This document shows, piece after piece, positions 52,225 through 60,480 of a stretch of 64,000 bases of DNA. The notes beneath the pieces were generated by a model. It saw only the letters and a program-made list of their open reading frames with translations. It searched no databases and was not told where the DNA came from. Within the stretch, counting starts at the first letter, position 1; every line of letters starts with the position of its first letter. Position numbers and translations under genes: made by a program. Source of the stretch: Bacilliculturomica massiliensis (GTDB lineage: Bacteria; Bacillota; Clostridia; Peptostreptococcales; Anaerovoracaceae); NCBI RefSeq assembly GCF_900605495.1, contig NZ_LR027602.1:186001-250000 (forward strand). Reading direction: 5' to 3'.

Positions 52225-52294
52225 TTGACAAACTCTGCGGTCAGGAGTAATCTATTGATAATAGATATAGCGACATTCGATATATCGACTGTCG
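52225..52294 (+). promoter_or_regulatory. Promoter and palindromic operator of padR operon
   Basis: TTGACA (52225-52230), 17 bases, TAATCT (52248-52253). Downstream, over the early transcript, is a 24-bp palindrome: CGACA-N2-CGATATATCG-N2-TGTCG (52271-52294). Its ACA...TGT arms suit a PadR-type dimer, so the operon is probably autoregulated. Confidence 0.75.
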
Positions 52295-52325
52295 GACTGT
52301 AGTGGGTGCGAAAGGGAGAGGAAAA

Positions 52326-52922
52326 ATGGCGAGGGAACAGTTGAAGACGCTGACAGAGCCGATGTATTATCTGCTTCTGGCCCTGATCCGGCCGCAGCAC
52401 GGTTATGGGATCATGCAGAGCATCACGGAGATGACTGAGAACCGGGTCCAGGTAGGAGCGGGAACGCTTTATGCGCTGCTGTCACGATTCGAGGGCGAGG
52501 GGATCATCGCGCAGATCATGGAGAAGGACAGAAAGAAGATCTATCAGATCACGCCGAAGGGCGCGGAACTGCTGACGGAAGAATTTTGCCGTCTGAACCG
52601 CATGGTAGAGGACGGGAAGCGCTTTTTTGACAGCGCGGGAACGTTGCTGCCCATCACTTATGAACCCGTTCTGGCGGAGGCGGCCGAGACGCAGGCCGCG
52701 GCCGAGGAGAAGACGCGGGAAAAGACGGCCGGCGCTCCATCGCAGCGGGAGGAACGAAAAGGCGAGGACGGAAAAGAGGGAGCAGGCGGCGAGGAGGAAA
52801 AGAAGGAACGGGAGAACAGCGGGAAGGAAGAGAAGGGGAGAGAAGAGGAAAAAGACGGGAACGGAGAACGCCAGGGCTTTCGCGGCGGCTTCCGGAACCG
52901 GAAGGGGATCTTCGCCACGTAA
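52326..52922 (+). CDS. PadR family transcriptional regulator with charged tail
   Basis: 198 residues. The PadR winged helix is at about 1-90 (LTEPMYYLLLALIRPQHGYGIMQSITEMT...GAGTLYALLSRFEGEGII), followed by a short helical part and an unusual Glu/Lys/Arg-rich tail (about 120-198) that looks disordered. Relatives repress neighbouring genes. Start ATG 52326 behind AGGGAGAGG. The two DUF2812 genes follow on the same strand, the usual partners of such regulators. Confidence 0.9.
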   Translation: MAREQLKTLTEPMYYLLLALIRPQHGYGIMQSITEMTENRVQVGAGTLYALLSRFEGEGIIAQIMEKDRKKIYQITPKGAELLTEEFCRLNRMVEDGKRFFDSAGTLLPITYEPVLAEAAETQAAAEEKTREKTAGAPSQREERKGEDGKEGAGGEEEKKERENSGKEEKGREEEKDGNGERQGFRGGFRNRKGIFAT

Positions 52923-52998
52923 ACGGTCGATGAAAATAAACGGAGAAACGGCGCCGCCGGGAACGGGCCGCGCCGATGAAAGAAAAAGGGGTTTCGAT

Positions 52999-54237
52999 AT
53001 GAAGAACAGAACGTTTCGGATCTGGCCGCTTCTCTCCGGCATCGACATCGCTTCCTATCTGGAATGGATGGAGAGAAAGGGGCTGCGCCTTTGCAGGCTG
53101 CGGTGCTTCGGGCTGATCGGAGAGTACGAGCGCCGGGAGCCCGGTGAGACGCGGTACGGATGGGATTATTTCGACCCGGTCACGCAGGATCAGGAAAAAG
53201 AGATACAGCAGTATCTGGAATTCTGCGATGCGGCAGGCTGGGAGATCGTCTGGCAGTTTGAGCGGAACAAGATATTTCGGGAGAAAGAGGGCGTGGAGCC
53301 GCCGCCGCTCCACACCGATGAGGAAATCTATCGGGAGAAGGTAAAGAGAGCCAGCCGGAAGGCAGAACTGCAGAACGTTCTCCTGCTGCCGGTGTTCATT
53401 CTGGTGTTCGGATTTTTGGTGGCGCCGAAGTTTGCGGCGGAATTTCCCGTGCAGCCGCTGCTGCTGCAGCTGTCCGGCATAGGAGTGGCCGTGCTGTATC
53501 TGTGCAGCGTGGTCTGGAATCTATATTTTGCTCTGCGCAATTATTTCGGGTGGTTTGGCGGCGTACAGGCGGGGGTCAATCCCACCTTTCGAGGCAGGTC
53601 TGCGGTCCTTGGCGTTCTGGGACAAACGGCGCTGCTGCTCCTGTGGCTGGATATCCTGGTCATGTGTCTGGAGGACGGATTGCCGGCGGGGGCGTGCGGC
53701 GCTCTCGTCGGTCTGATCATCGGCAGTTCGTTCAGGAGGGCGAGCCTGGGCCTTGGAAGGGAGGCGCAGAAGATCGGGATGAAGGGAATTCCCTACAGTA
53801 AGCCCTGGACCAGACCGCTGCTGGCTGCCGCCCTTGCAGCCGTCACATGTACGCTGATCTTTTACAGGCCGGACAGCGGAACGCTTCTCTCCATCCGCGG
53901 CAACATTTACTGCCGTACGCTGTATAAGCAGGAAAGCGTCCACTGGGTGGAGCCTGCTTACTATGAGGCATACGGAACGCGGCAGGCAGACAGTATCATG
54001 GACTATTATCTGGATTATCTGCCGCGGGGCCAGGTGGATATCCGCTGGGTCCGGACGTCTTCGGACAGCGTCGATCCCATAGAAGAACTGTCGCCGGTGG
54101 GGCCGTACCAGATACCGGAGGGCGGTGAACTGACGATCTATCGGTGCAGTTCAGAGTCTGAAGGAGACACTGTGGGAGCCGGCCCCTGGATCGTGCGCAG
54201 AGGAAATGAGATCTGGGTCTCATACCGGTATCAGTGA
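52999..54237 (+). CDS. DUF2812 membrane protein 1
   Basis: 412 residues. The N-terminal DUF2812 part (about 1-110: TFRIWPLLSGIDIASYLEWMERKGLRLCRL ... AAGWEIVWQFERNKIFR) is followed by about five membrane segments (about 117-139, 148-172, 196-236, 273-290) and an outside C-terminus with a YRCSS...WIVRRGNEIWVSYRY end. Function unknown; DUF2812 genes commonly sit next to PadR regulators. Start ATG 52999 behind AAAAGGGG. Confidence 0.85.
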   Translation: MKNRTFRIWPLLSGIDIASYLEWMERKGLRLCRLRCFGLIGEYERREPGETRYGWDYFDPVTQDQEKEIQQYLEFCDAAGWEIVWQFERNKIFREKEGVEPPPLHTDEEIYREKVKRASRKAELQNVLLLPVFILVFGFLVAPKFAAEFPVQPLLLQLSGIGVAVLYLCSVVWNLYFALRNYFGWFGGVQAGVNPTFRGRSAVLGVLGQTALLLLWLDILVMCLEDGLPAGACGALVGLIIGSSFRRASLGLGREAQKIGMKGIPYSKPWTRPLLAAALAAVTCTLIFYRPDSGTLLSIRGNIYCRTLYKQESVHWVEPAYYEAYGTRQADSIMDYYLDYLPRGQVDIRWVRTSSDSVDPIEELSPVGPYQIPEGGELTIYRCSSESEGDTVGAGPWIVRRGNEIWVSYRYQ

Positions 54238-54254
54238 TAGGGGGATGGGAGAGT

Positions 54255-55598
54255 ATGGGGAAGTTTACCTGGCGGATCTGGCCGGCGCTGTCCTTTGCTG
54301 AGATCGCCGGCTATATGGAGACCATGGAGCGCAGAGGGCTGCGCTTCCGCCGCTTGTGCTGCTGCGGGCTGCTGGCCGAATACGAGAAGACGGAGGGGCT
54401 GGGGGCGGAATACTGCCAAGACTACTTTGAACCGGAGAAATACAGAGAGATCCAGCCTTATCTGGAACTCTGTGCAGCCGACGGCTGGGAGATCGTCTGG
54501 CAGTTTGAAAAACATAAGATATTCAGACGCCGCCGAGACGCGCAGCGGACCGGCAGCGGTGCAAAAGACTCTATTTCCGGAGTGGGAACAGGGACAGCCG
54601 GCGCCGCTTTGGAGGAGATGGGCGGAATGAGTTCCAGAGCGGCGCCGGTACAGTCGGATGAAGAGATCGAAGCGCAGAATTTCAGAAAGGCTGCGCGGAA
54701 GGAAGAACTGGTAGGGGGCGCGCTTATCTGGCTGCTGCTGTGTCTGGTCTGGAGCATGTTTGCGGTCTACAGGATGCGATCGGATTGGATCTATACGGCG
54801 ACCTGGACGGAACAGATCAATATTCTGGCGCTGCTCCCTCTGACCGCGGGACTGGGGATCTGGTACCTGCTGCACGGCCTGCGCAATTATTTCAGGCCCT
54901 GCCGCCGCCGGGGAGATCTCGCTGCACCGGTAAGGCTGTTCCGTCAGGCTCTCAGGGTCCTGTCGCTGCTTCTGGCAGGGACCTGGTTCTGGTCGTATTG
55001 CCGGCTGGCTCTGGTGGAGAAGGGAAGTTTATCCGTGCCGACGGCGCCTCTGCTGACGGGATTGCTGATCATTTCCCTGCTGTTTGGGCGATACCGCCGG
55101 CAGCAGATGCGCAGCGAAGGTTCTCCCGCGGATCAGAAGATGGAGGGCGTGTGCTGGTGCGACCCGCCGGTCTGCCGCCGCCGGGCTGTCATCGGCTGGA
55201 CGCTTCTGGCCGTCTGGGGGATCTTTGGCCTGTGGCTGGCGGCGTACGGCCGGGCGGATGGAGAGCCTCTGCGGGCGTCCGGCTATTACTGTTCGGAAAT
55301 ATACAGAAATGACGTGGAAGTTTCGTATAACTGGTATTTTAAAGCGAGAAATGAAAACTACGCAGCCGCCGTCACCTGCGCTGTCGCCGGCCGTCTGGAG
55401 CGGTTCGGCGGCCCAGTGTCTCTGACTGAGGAAGAGACGGAAAAGATCCGCACAGCCGGGGTGGAGCTGGGCGGCCACCGCATGCCGGAGGACGGCTGGG
55501 ATGAGTCGTGGAGCATTATGGAGGGAGGCACCATCATCGCGGTGCGGTGCGGCAGCGAGGTGTGGTTCTTCTCCGTCAGCGATACCTCCGGCGGATGA
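54255..55598 (+). CDS. DUF2812 membrane protein 2 (paralogue)
   Basis: 447 residues, a diverged duplicate of the previous gene with the same plan: TWRIWPALSFAEIAGYMETMERRGLRFRRLCCCGLLAEYEK, CAADGWEIVWQFEKHKIFRR, then a Gly/Ala linker (about 98-130), membrane segments (about 155-172, 183-207, 231-250, 260-276, 313-333) and an outside C-terminal domain. Start ATG 54255 follows GGGATGGGAGAG, 17 bases after the previous stop. Part of the padR operon. Confidence 0.85.
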   Translation: MGKFTWRIWPALSFAEIAGYMETMERRGLRFRRLCCCGLLAEYEKTEGLGAEYCQDYFEPEKYREIQPYLELCAADGWEIVWQFEKHKIFRRRRDAQRTGSGAKDSISGVGTGTAGAALEEMGGMSSRAAPVQSDEEIEAQNFRKAARKEELVGGALIWLLLCLVWSMFAVYRMRSDWIYTATWTEQINILALLPLTAGLGIWYLLHGLRNYFRPCRRRGDLAAPVRLFRQALRVLSLLLAGTWFWSYCRLALVEKGSLSVPTAPLLTGLLIISLLFGRYRRQQMRSEGSPADQKMEGVCWCDPPVCRRRAVIGWTLLAVWGIFGLWLAAYGRADGEPLRASGYYCSEIYRNDVEVSYNWYFKARNENYAAAVTCAVAGRLERFGGPVSLTEEETEKIRTAGVELGGHRMPEDGWDESWSIMEGGTIIAVRCGSEVWFFSVSDTSGG

Positions 55599-55617
55599 AG
55601 GACAAAAAGATAGATAT

Positions 55618-55653
55618 GAGAAACCCCGGGTCAAGATAGATCCGGGGTTTCTC
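55618..55653 (+). terminator. GC-rich hairpin after the DUF2812 operon
   Basis: GAGAAACCCCGG (55618-55629) pairs with CCGGGGTTTCTC (55642-55653). The stem is strong but no T run follows on either strand, so it may stall or protect transcripts but is not a classical terminator. Confidence 0.5.
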
Positions 55654-55738
55654 GGGTGTGTGTATCTGATTTTAAAAGAAGGAAAGCAAATTGAGAAATC
55701 TATTCCCCGACGCGCTGCCGCGCCTGTGGGCGAAAGCC

Positions 55739-56455
55739 CTACGTCAGGGAGTCAACGGTGATCAGATCGTATTCCGGGGCCAGCTCAACCGAAAGGTTGT
55801 CGACGGCCTCCGCGATCACCGCCTTAAATTTAATTCTGTAGTGCTCATCCAGTTCGTCGTCTGTCAGAGCGCCGTCTGCGTTTGGTTCAAAATACGGACC
55901 CTCAGAGGTAAAGTAATAGGCCCACAGCTTTTCACAGTAGAAGTTGGTCTTCCACAGGTAACGATACAGCTCGTCGGTGAGATAATTCTCATAGAGCGCC
56001 TGCCCATACTCCGCCAGGCCGCCCAGCGCGGCAATCTGATTTTTCACATCCTTGTCGATCTGGGACTGCTCTTCCTCGGTGAGACAGAGATTCAGCTCGT
56101 CGGCCAGAGACTCCACTGCAAAGGTCTCCTCCAGCGCCTGAAGCGCCTGAGCCTTCAGCTGCCGCAGTTTTGTACCGTTGGCGTCGTCGTCCCAGTAGGA
56201 TTCGTCGCCGCCGTCCATGGTGTATTTTGCATTTAAAAAGTAATATCGGTATTCGTCAAGGGAGACTTTCCGGCTGTTGATGATCGCCACGTAGGGAACA
56301 GACACGTCCGTTCCGTCGATGTGCAGTTTGACCGGAGTAGCCGCAAAAGCGTCGCCGTCGGCGCATCCGCTGAGCAGCGCTGCACAGCAGGCTGCGGTCA
56401 CCATAATCAGAGCCAGAGTACCCTTGCTTTGTCCCGCTCTGTTTTTTCTGTTCAT
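55739..56455 (-). CDS. Lipoprotein, SurA/PrsA-N-like
   Basis: 238 residues. Lipoprotein signal (about 1-31) with lipobox LLSGC, lipidated at Cys31. The helical region NSRKVSLDEYRYYFLNAKYTMDGG...ALQALEETFAVESLADELNLCLTEEEQ resembles the chaperone part of SurA/PrsA-type peptidyl-prolyl isomerases, but no rotamase domain follows. Probably an envelope chaperone-like protein anchored on the outer face of the membrane. It follows the larger lipoprotein gene on the same strand (about 140 bases). Confidence 0.7.
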   Translation of the reverse strand: MNRKNRAGQSKGTLALIMVTAACCAALLSGCADGDAFAATPVKLHIDGTDVSVPYVAIINSRKVSLDEYRYYFLNAKYTMDGGDESYWDDDANGTKLRQLKAQALQALEETFAVESLADELNLCLTEEEQSQIDKDVKNQIAALGGLAEYGQALYENYLTDELYRYLWKTNFYCEKLWAYYFTSEGPYFEPNADGALTDDELDEHYRIKFKAVIAEAVDNLSVELAPEYDLITVDSLT

Positions 56456-56594
56456 GGCGTCCTCTGTTTTATCTGTTTTGCTTTTAAAGATATTATCGCC
56501 TTACCTTGTAATATTTCTCATATCTGACTACGAACCCAGTATAACCTCTAATTTTGTTGATTGTGTGTAGAGGGGATGGTTATTGCATGATAGT

Positions 56595-58085
56595 TTAATT
56601 GGCGGCCTGCGGCGTTCCGCTGTCGGCGCCGCCGGTTCCATCACCGGCGCTGTCTCCGCCGTTTTGCTCCATAACTGATCCGGCGTTGGTGATGTAGGTC
56701 CAGGTGAGAACGTCGCCCTCCGACAGCACTGTGAGCGCGGCGCCCTGCATAGGCGATACGCCGTTAACCGTAAACGTCCATCCGCTGCTGTCCCCGTATT
56801 CTTTTTCAGAAATATTGTTGATGCTCTGTACGTAACCGGCGTCGCCCTTCGTGAATACGACGGGGATCTCTTTGATTTTGCCGTAGAGCACCAGCGCGTC
56901 CAGTGCAGTGCCGCCTTCCTCAACGGTGAAGGGCGCGGATACGTCTGCTATGTCGGAGCCGTTGGGGTAGTCGATATTCAGCGTGATGGCAGGCCCCGAG
57001 ATATTTTGGATCCGATAGCTCTCCGCGTCATCCGCCAGCATCAGATATGCGTTGGCGTCGTTGATCACGTCGCACAGGGCCAGTGTGGCCTGCCGTGTGG
57101 AAAGGGAGTCTGCCGTGTGCTCGCCTTCTTTCAGCGCGCGGAAGCTGCCGTCCTCGTTCTGATAGTTCAGAAGAGCGTCAAGAGGGGTGCTTCCGTCCTC
57201 CGCCGCAGGCAGAGGCTGCTTCAGCGCGATCAGGCCGGAAATGGCGGAAGCGATGGACGCGGCGGTTTCGCCGCCGGCTCCTGCATAACCGCCGTCTTCG
57301 GCCAGAGCATTTTTATAATAACCGGTAAGCGCTTTCATCTCCCCGGTCTTGCGGTTCTTTTCATAATAGGGAGCCAGCGCGATGGAAGCAGACGCAGTCA
57401 GTTCTACATCGCTGGCGGTGGAATCCACAGCGTAGCCGAAACCGCCGTCCTCCCGCTGATAGGTGAGAAGGTAGGCCGCCGCGCTGTCGTAGTTGTATCC
57501 GTCCCGTCCAAGGGCGGCGTTCAGCGTGATCATTGCCCAGATGTGCTGACTGATATTCGTTTCCGTGAATGCGCCGCTGGCCGGATTCTGGGCCGAAGCC
57601 AGCGAAGCCGCCGCAGCGGCGTAGTTGTCGCCCTTGAGGATGTCTGAAATCACCGCCCCCGGATAGAGGGATACGTCCACGGGCGTCCAGACAGGCTGTT
57701 GAGACGCGTCTGCGCCGTCCGGCGCGGTCTCCGGGGAGCCCTGATCCCCTCCGGATTGACTGTCCACGATACCGGCTGGAGTGAGAGCGCCGTCGGAGAC
57801 CTGCGGATCTGCAGGTATGGGCGCTTCCGGCGTCTCCGGAAGCGAGAGCGCGTTCCAGTTCACGCCGATGCCGTCCGTCCGATTGGCGGCGGCCAGAGCT
57901 ACCAGATCTGCCCAGTCGGACAGGGTTCCAGTGGATTCATAATAGGTGACCGCATTTTGCAGAGCCACCAGAGCGGTGGACTGTTCCTCGGTCAATTCTC
58001 TCATACAACCGGTCAGCGCGCTGAGCAGCAGCGCGGCGGACAGCGCCACAGCGGTCAGACGCGTTTTGTTTTTCTTTTTTCCCAT
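56595..58085 (-). CDS. Lipoprotein with terpenoid-cyclase-like repeats and DUF4430
   Basis: 496 residues. Lipoprotein signal with LLSALTGC; an acidic linker (about 90-130); a domain with prenyltransferase/squalene-cyclase-type repeats (about 140-355; YLLTYQREDGGFGYAVDSTASDVELTASASIALA and LLNYQNEDGSFRALKEGEHTADSLSTRQATLALC); and a C-terminal DUF4430/transcobalamin-C-like domain (about 385-465; YGDSSGWTFTVNGVSPMQGA). Such pairs occur in surface proteins that bind cobalamin-like or other ligands. I chose the second ATG (58085), about 8 bases after AAAGGAG; the first is too close. Confidence 0.82.
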   Translation of the reverse strand: MGKKKNKTRLTAVALSAALLLSALTGCMRELTEEQSTALVALQNAVTYYESTGTLSDWADLVALAAANRTDGIGVNWNALSLPETPEAPIPADPQVSDGALTPAGIVDSQSGGDQGSPETAPDGADASQQPVWTPVDVSLYPGAVISDILKGDNYAAAAASLASAQNPASGAFTETNISQHIWAMITLNAALGRDGYNYDSAAAYLLTYQREDGGFGYAVDSTASDVELTASASIALAPYYEKNRKTGEMKALTGYYKNALAEDGGYAGAGGETAASIASAISGLIALKQPLPAAEDGSTPLDALLNYQNEDGSFRALKEGEHTADSLSTRQATLALCDVINDANAYLMLADDAESYRIQNISGPAITLNIDYPNGSDIADVSAPFTVEEGGTALDALVLYGKIKEIPVVFTKGDAGYVQSINNISEKEYGDSSGWTFTVNGVSPMQGAALTVLSEGDVLTWTYITNAGSVMEQNGGDSAGDGTGGADSGTPQAAN

Positions 58086-58439
58086 TCCCATTCTCCTTTA
58101 ACTGTTTATTTTCCCAGGTCGGTTCCTACAGGCCGATTCCCCTGTATATCAAAGGGCCTGCGGACTCGTGGACCGGGACTTTATCCCTCGCGGGTAAAAT
58201 TGCTTATATAGATATAGTATATCACGATTTCCCAAGAAAAAGTAAGGAAATTTGCCCGGCCGAAGTCAAAGACAGAGCTCAGTGTTTATGGTACAATGTT
58301 CATACCCCGCGATTTGCGAGCCAAAGGCGAAGCCAGAGCGGCGGTAAGACAGGTGCCCAGAACACTTAGCGACTGCCGAGCCGAAGGCGAAGGGAGAGCT
58401 TAGTGTTTATGGTACAATGTTCTTGACGACAGGAGGTGG
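58086..58439. repeat. Intergenic region with a duplicated promoter-like unit
   Basis: A 28-base element (AGAGCT(C/T)AGTGTTTATGG...TTC) occurs at 58274-58301 and 58395-58422 with 27 of 28 bases identical; each holds TACAAT (58292-58297, 58413-58418). A second shared block, GAGCC(A/G)AAGGCGAAG, is at 58318-58332 and 58378-58392. The proximal copy ends about 9 bases before the ribosome binding site of the next gene, so it probably holds the -10 box. No other gene is seen in this 350-base gap. Confidence 0.65.
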
Positions 58440-59561
58440 ATGGTGGAGTGCATTATCAATATGCCGGCTTACAAGCAGGCGCTGGCAGAGTATGAAGACC
58501 GGGAAGATCTGAAAGCATCTTATGAAAAATACGGCTGCTCGGGGCTGGAGATCATACGGTGCGACAGGGACATGGAAGACTTTATCAGCCCGGATATGAT
58601 CCTGGGTGTGCACATGATCTTTTATCCTGTCTGGCTGGATTTCTGGAAGGGAAATGAAGCGGGGCTCCTGGATGAATTCGGAGATCGTATGACCTGGGAA
58701 GGTTTTTACGGGGGATCGGACCCCGGCGTTTTGCTGAAACAGTTTTCTGAGGATCTGGAATACGCCTGCCGCGTGGGAGTAAAGTACGTGGTCTTCCACG
58801 TGTCGGACGTCACGATAAAAGGCGTTTTTACTCATGAGCACACCCACACACACGAGGAGGTAGTGGATGCGGCGGCGGAGATCATCAACCGGCTGCTGGA
58901 CGGGAAGGACTACTCCTTTGATTTCCTGATGGAAAATCTCTGGTGGCCGGGTCTGACCATGACGGAGCCTGCGGTCACTAAGCGCCTGCTGGACAGCGTG
59001 CATTATCCGAAAAAAGGGATCATGCTGGATCTGGGGCATTTGATGTGCGCAGACAGTGGCCTTCGCTCAGAGGAAGACGCCATCGCTTATATTCATCGCA
59101 TGCTGGACGGACATGAGGCGCTCTGCGCCGCGGCCGGGCCGGGGGAACAGGAGCAGCCGCTGACCCGGTTTATCCGGGGCGTGCACATGCATCAGTCCGT
59201 CACAGGCGCATTTGCGGAAGGGGCCCTGGAGGACGTGCGCAAAAACGGTCTGCGCCTGGAGGACGATTATTACGACCGCTTCTCCCAGGTCTATCAGCTT
59301 CTGGGCAGGATCGATACCCACAGTCCCTTTTCTTCGCCTGATGTGAAAGGCCTGATCGAGCGGATCGCGCCGGACTATGTGGTACACGAGCTTGCAGCCG
59401 CAGACCGGGAGGAACGGGAGACTGTGCTGGGGAGACAGAGCAGGCTGCTGCGGCAGGATGATCCGGGGACAGAACTGAAGCCCGGGAGCCGGCAGGCAGA
59501 AAAACGAGCCGGGGCACAGCTGCCGTGCGGTACGGACACGGAAAAGAGGGATGAAAGATGA
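58440..59561 (+). CDS. TIM-barrel protein, sugar phosphate isomerase/epimerase-like
   Basis: 373 residues. The pattern of short strands with metal-type residues (LGVHMIFYPVWLDFW, VKYVVFHVSDV, FLMENLWWPG, IMLDLGHLM, GVHMHQSVTG) matches the xylose-isomerase-like TIM-barrel family; the residues Glu, Asp-x-Gly-His and His-x-His are placed to bind a divalent metal. Substrate unknown. The Arg/Glu-rich C-terminal 45 residues are probably flexible. ATG 58440 lies only 3 bases after AGGAGG; GTG 58443 is better spaced and may be the real start. It overlaps the next gene by ATGA. Confidence 0.82.
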   Translation: MVECIINMPAYKQALAEYEDREDLKASYEKYGCSGLEIIRCDRDMEDFISPDMILGVHMIFYPVWLDFWKGNEAGLLDEFGDRMTWEGFYGGSDPGVLLKQFSEDLEYACRVGVKYVVFHVSDVTIKGVFTHEHTHTHEEVVDAAAEIINRLLDGKDYSFDFLMENLWWPGLTMTEPAVTKRLLDSVHYPKKGIMLDLGHLMCADSGLRSEEDAIAYIHRMLDGHEALCAAAGPGEQEQPLTRFIRGVHMHQSVTGAFAEGALEDVRKNGLRLEDDYYDRFSQVYQLLGRIDTHSPFSSPDVKGLIERIAPDYVVHELAAADREERETVLGRQSRLLRQDDPGTELKPGSRQAEKRAGAQLPCGTDTEKRDER

Positions 59562-60082
59562 AAGACAAAAGAGAACAGATGCAGCGGTATTTCACGCTGC
59601 TTTCCGTGCTGGGAGCGGACGACGCCAAGCTGATCCATCCGGCTTCGGTGGTGACCGCGCCGTGGACGGTGTTTAAATGCCAATATGGGTGCGGAAGTTA
59701 CGGAAAGAGCTGGTGCTGTCCGCCTTATGCGCCGGCCCACCACAAGACCAGGGAGATCATCGATTCTTATGAGACGGCGATCCTCTTCCACTTCAAGAGG
59801 ATGGGAAATCTGACGGAGGTGGCGCAGAAGGTGGCCAGACAGATGTTTCTGGACGGCTATTACAAGGCGGCGGCGCTGGGGAGCGGACCCTGCCGGCTGT
59901 GCGCTGTCTGCGCGCTCGAAGAAAACGGCGGAGCCTGCCGCTTTCCGGAAAAGGCCGTCCCGGCCATGGAGGCCTGCGGCATCGACGTTTACGCCACGGC
60001 CCGGGCCAACGGCTATGAGATCAGTACCCTCAGCGATAAGGATGAACCGAAAAATTTCTACGGCCTGCTGCTGGTGGAATAG
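59558..60082 (+). CDS. DUF2284 cysteine-rich metal-binding protein
   Basis: 174 residues with the DUF2284 signature CQYGCGSYGKSWCCPPYAP near residue 46 and a second cluster CRLCAVCALEENGGACRFP (about 112-130). Ten or so cysteines suggest Fe-S or zinc binding. Function unknown; found widely in anaerobes. It is translationally coupled to the TIM-barrel gene, which suggests a shared pathway. Confidence 0.88.
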   Translation: MKDKREQMQRYFTLLSVLGADDAKLIHPASVVTAPWTVFKCQYGCGSYGKSWCCPPYAPAHHKTREIIDSYETAILFHFKRMGNLTEVAQKVARQMFLDGYYKAAALGSGPCRLCAVCALEENGGACRFPEKAVPAMEACGIDVYATARANGYEISTLSDKDEPKNFYGLLLVE

Positions 60083-60184
60083 CGGCGAGTCCCGGGGCGC
60101 GGCCCAGGACCTGGAGAGTACGGTGCTGCGGTCTGTGTCAAAGGTCAAAAAAGAAAATGCCCCAAACAGTAAATCGAAGACAAG

Positions 60185-60237
60185 AAAAGACGCAGTCTGA
60201 GTTGAACGGCAACGGTTCAAGCTCAGCTGCGTCTTTT
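60185..60237. terminator. Bidirectional terminator between DUF2284 and copA
   Basis: AAAAGACGCAG (60185-60195) pairs with CTGCGTCTTTT (60227-60237), with an inner GAGTTGAAC/GTTCAAGCTC stem. T runs on both strands suit the convergent genes. Confidence 0.85.
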
Positions 60238-60276
60238 CTATTCGCGTCTATGCGCGCGCTTCGATCCGGTTTTCGA

Positions 60277-60480
60277 TCAGCCTTCGATGGATACAACGTC
60301 GTACCCGGCATCTTCCACCGCCTTGCGCAGCACGGCTTCCTCCACGTTCTGGGAAAGGGAGATGTCGGCTGTGGCAGCTTCCAGATCTACTTTGGCGCTG
60401 ACTCCGGGAATGCCGTTGAGCGCCTTTTCCACTCTGCCGCTGCAGTGTCCGCAGGACATGCCGTCGATTTTCATTTTCAT
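60277..60480 (-). CDS. copZ: Internal in-frame CopZ-like copper chaperone
   Basis: Inside the 3' end of copA, an ATG at 60480 is preceded by AGGAGGT at 9 bases, as strong as any genuine start in the window. It would give a 67-residue chaperone: [26 protein letters not shown] and the [13 protein letters not shown] end. CopZ delivers Cu(I) to the ATPase. The linker before it (Glu/Ala/Gly/Asp-rich, unlike any ATPase) looks like a former intergenic stretch that has become readable. Both a fused and a free form are possible. Confidence 0.65.
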   Translation of the reverse strand: MKMKIDGMSCGHCSGRVEKALNGIPGVSAKVDLEAATADISLSQNVEEAVLRKAVEDAGYDVVSIEG

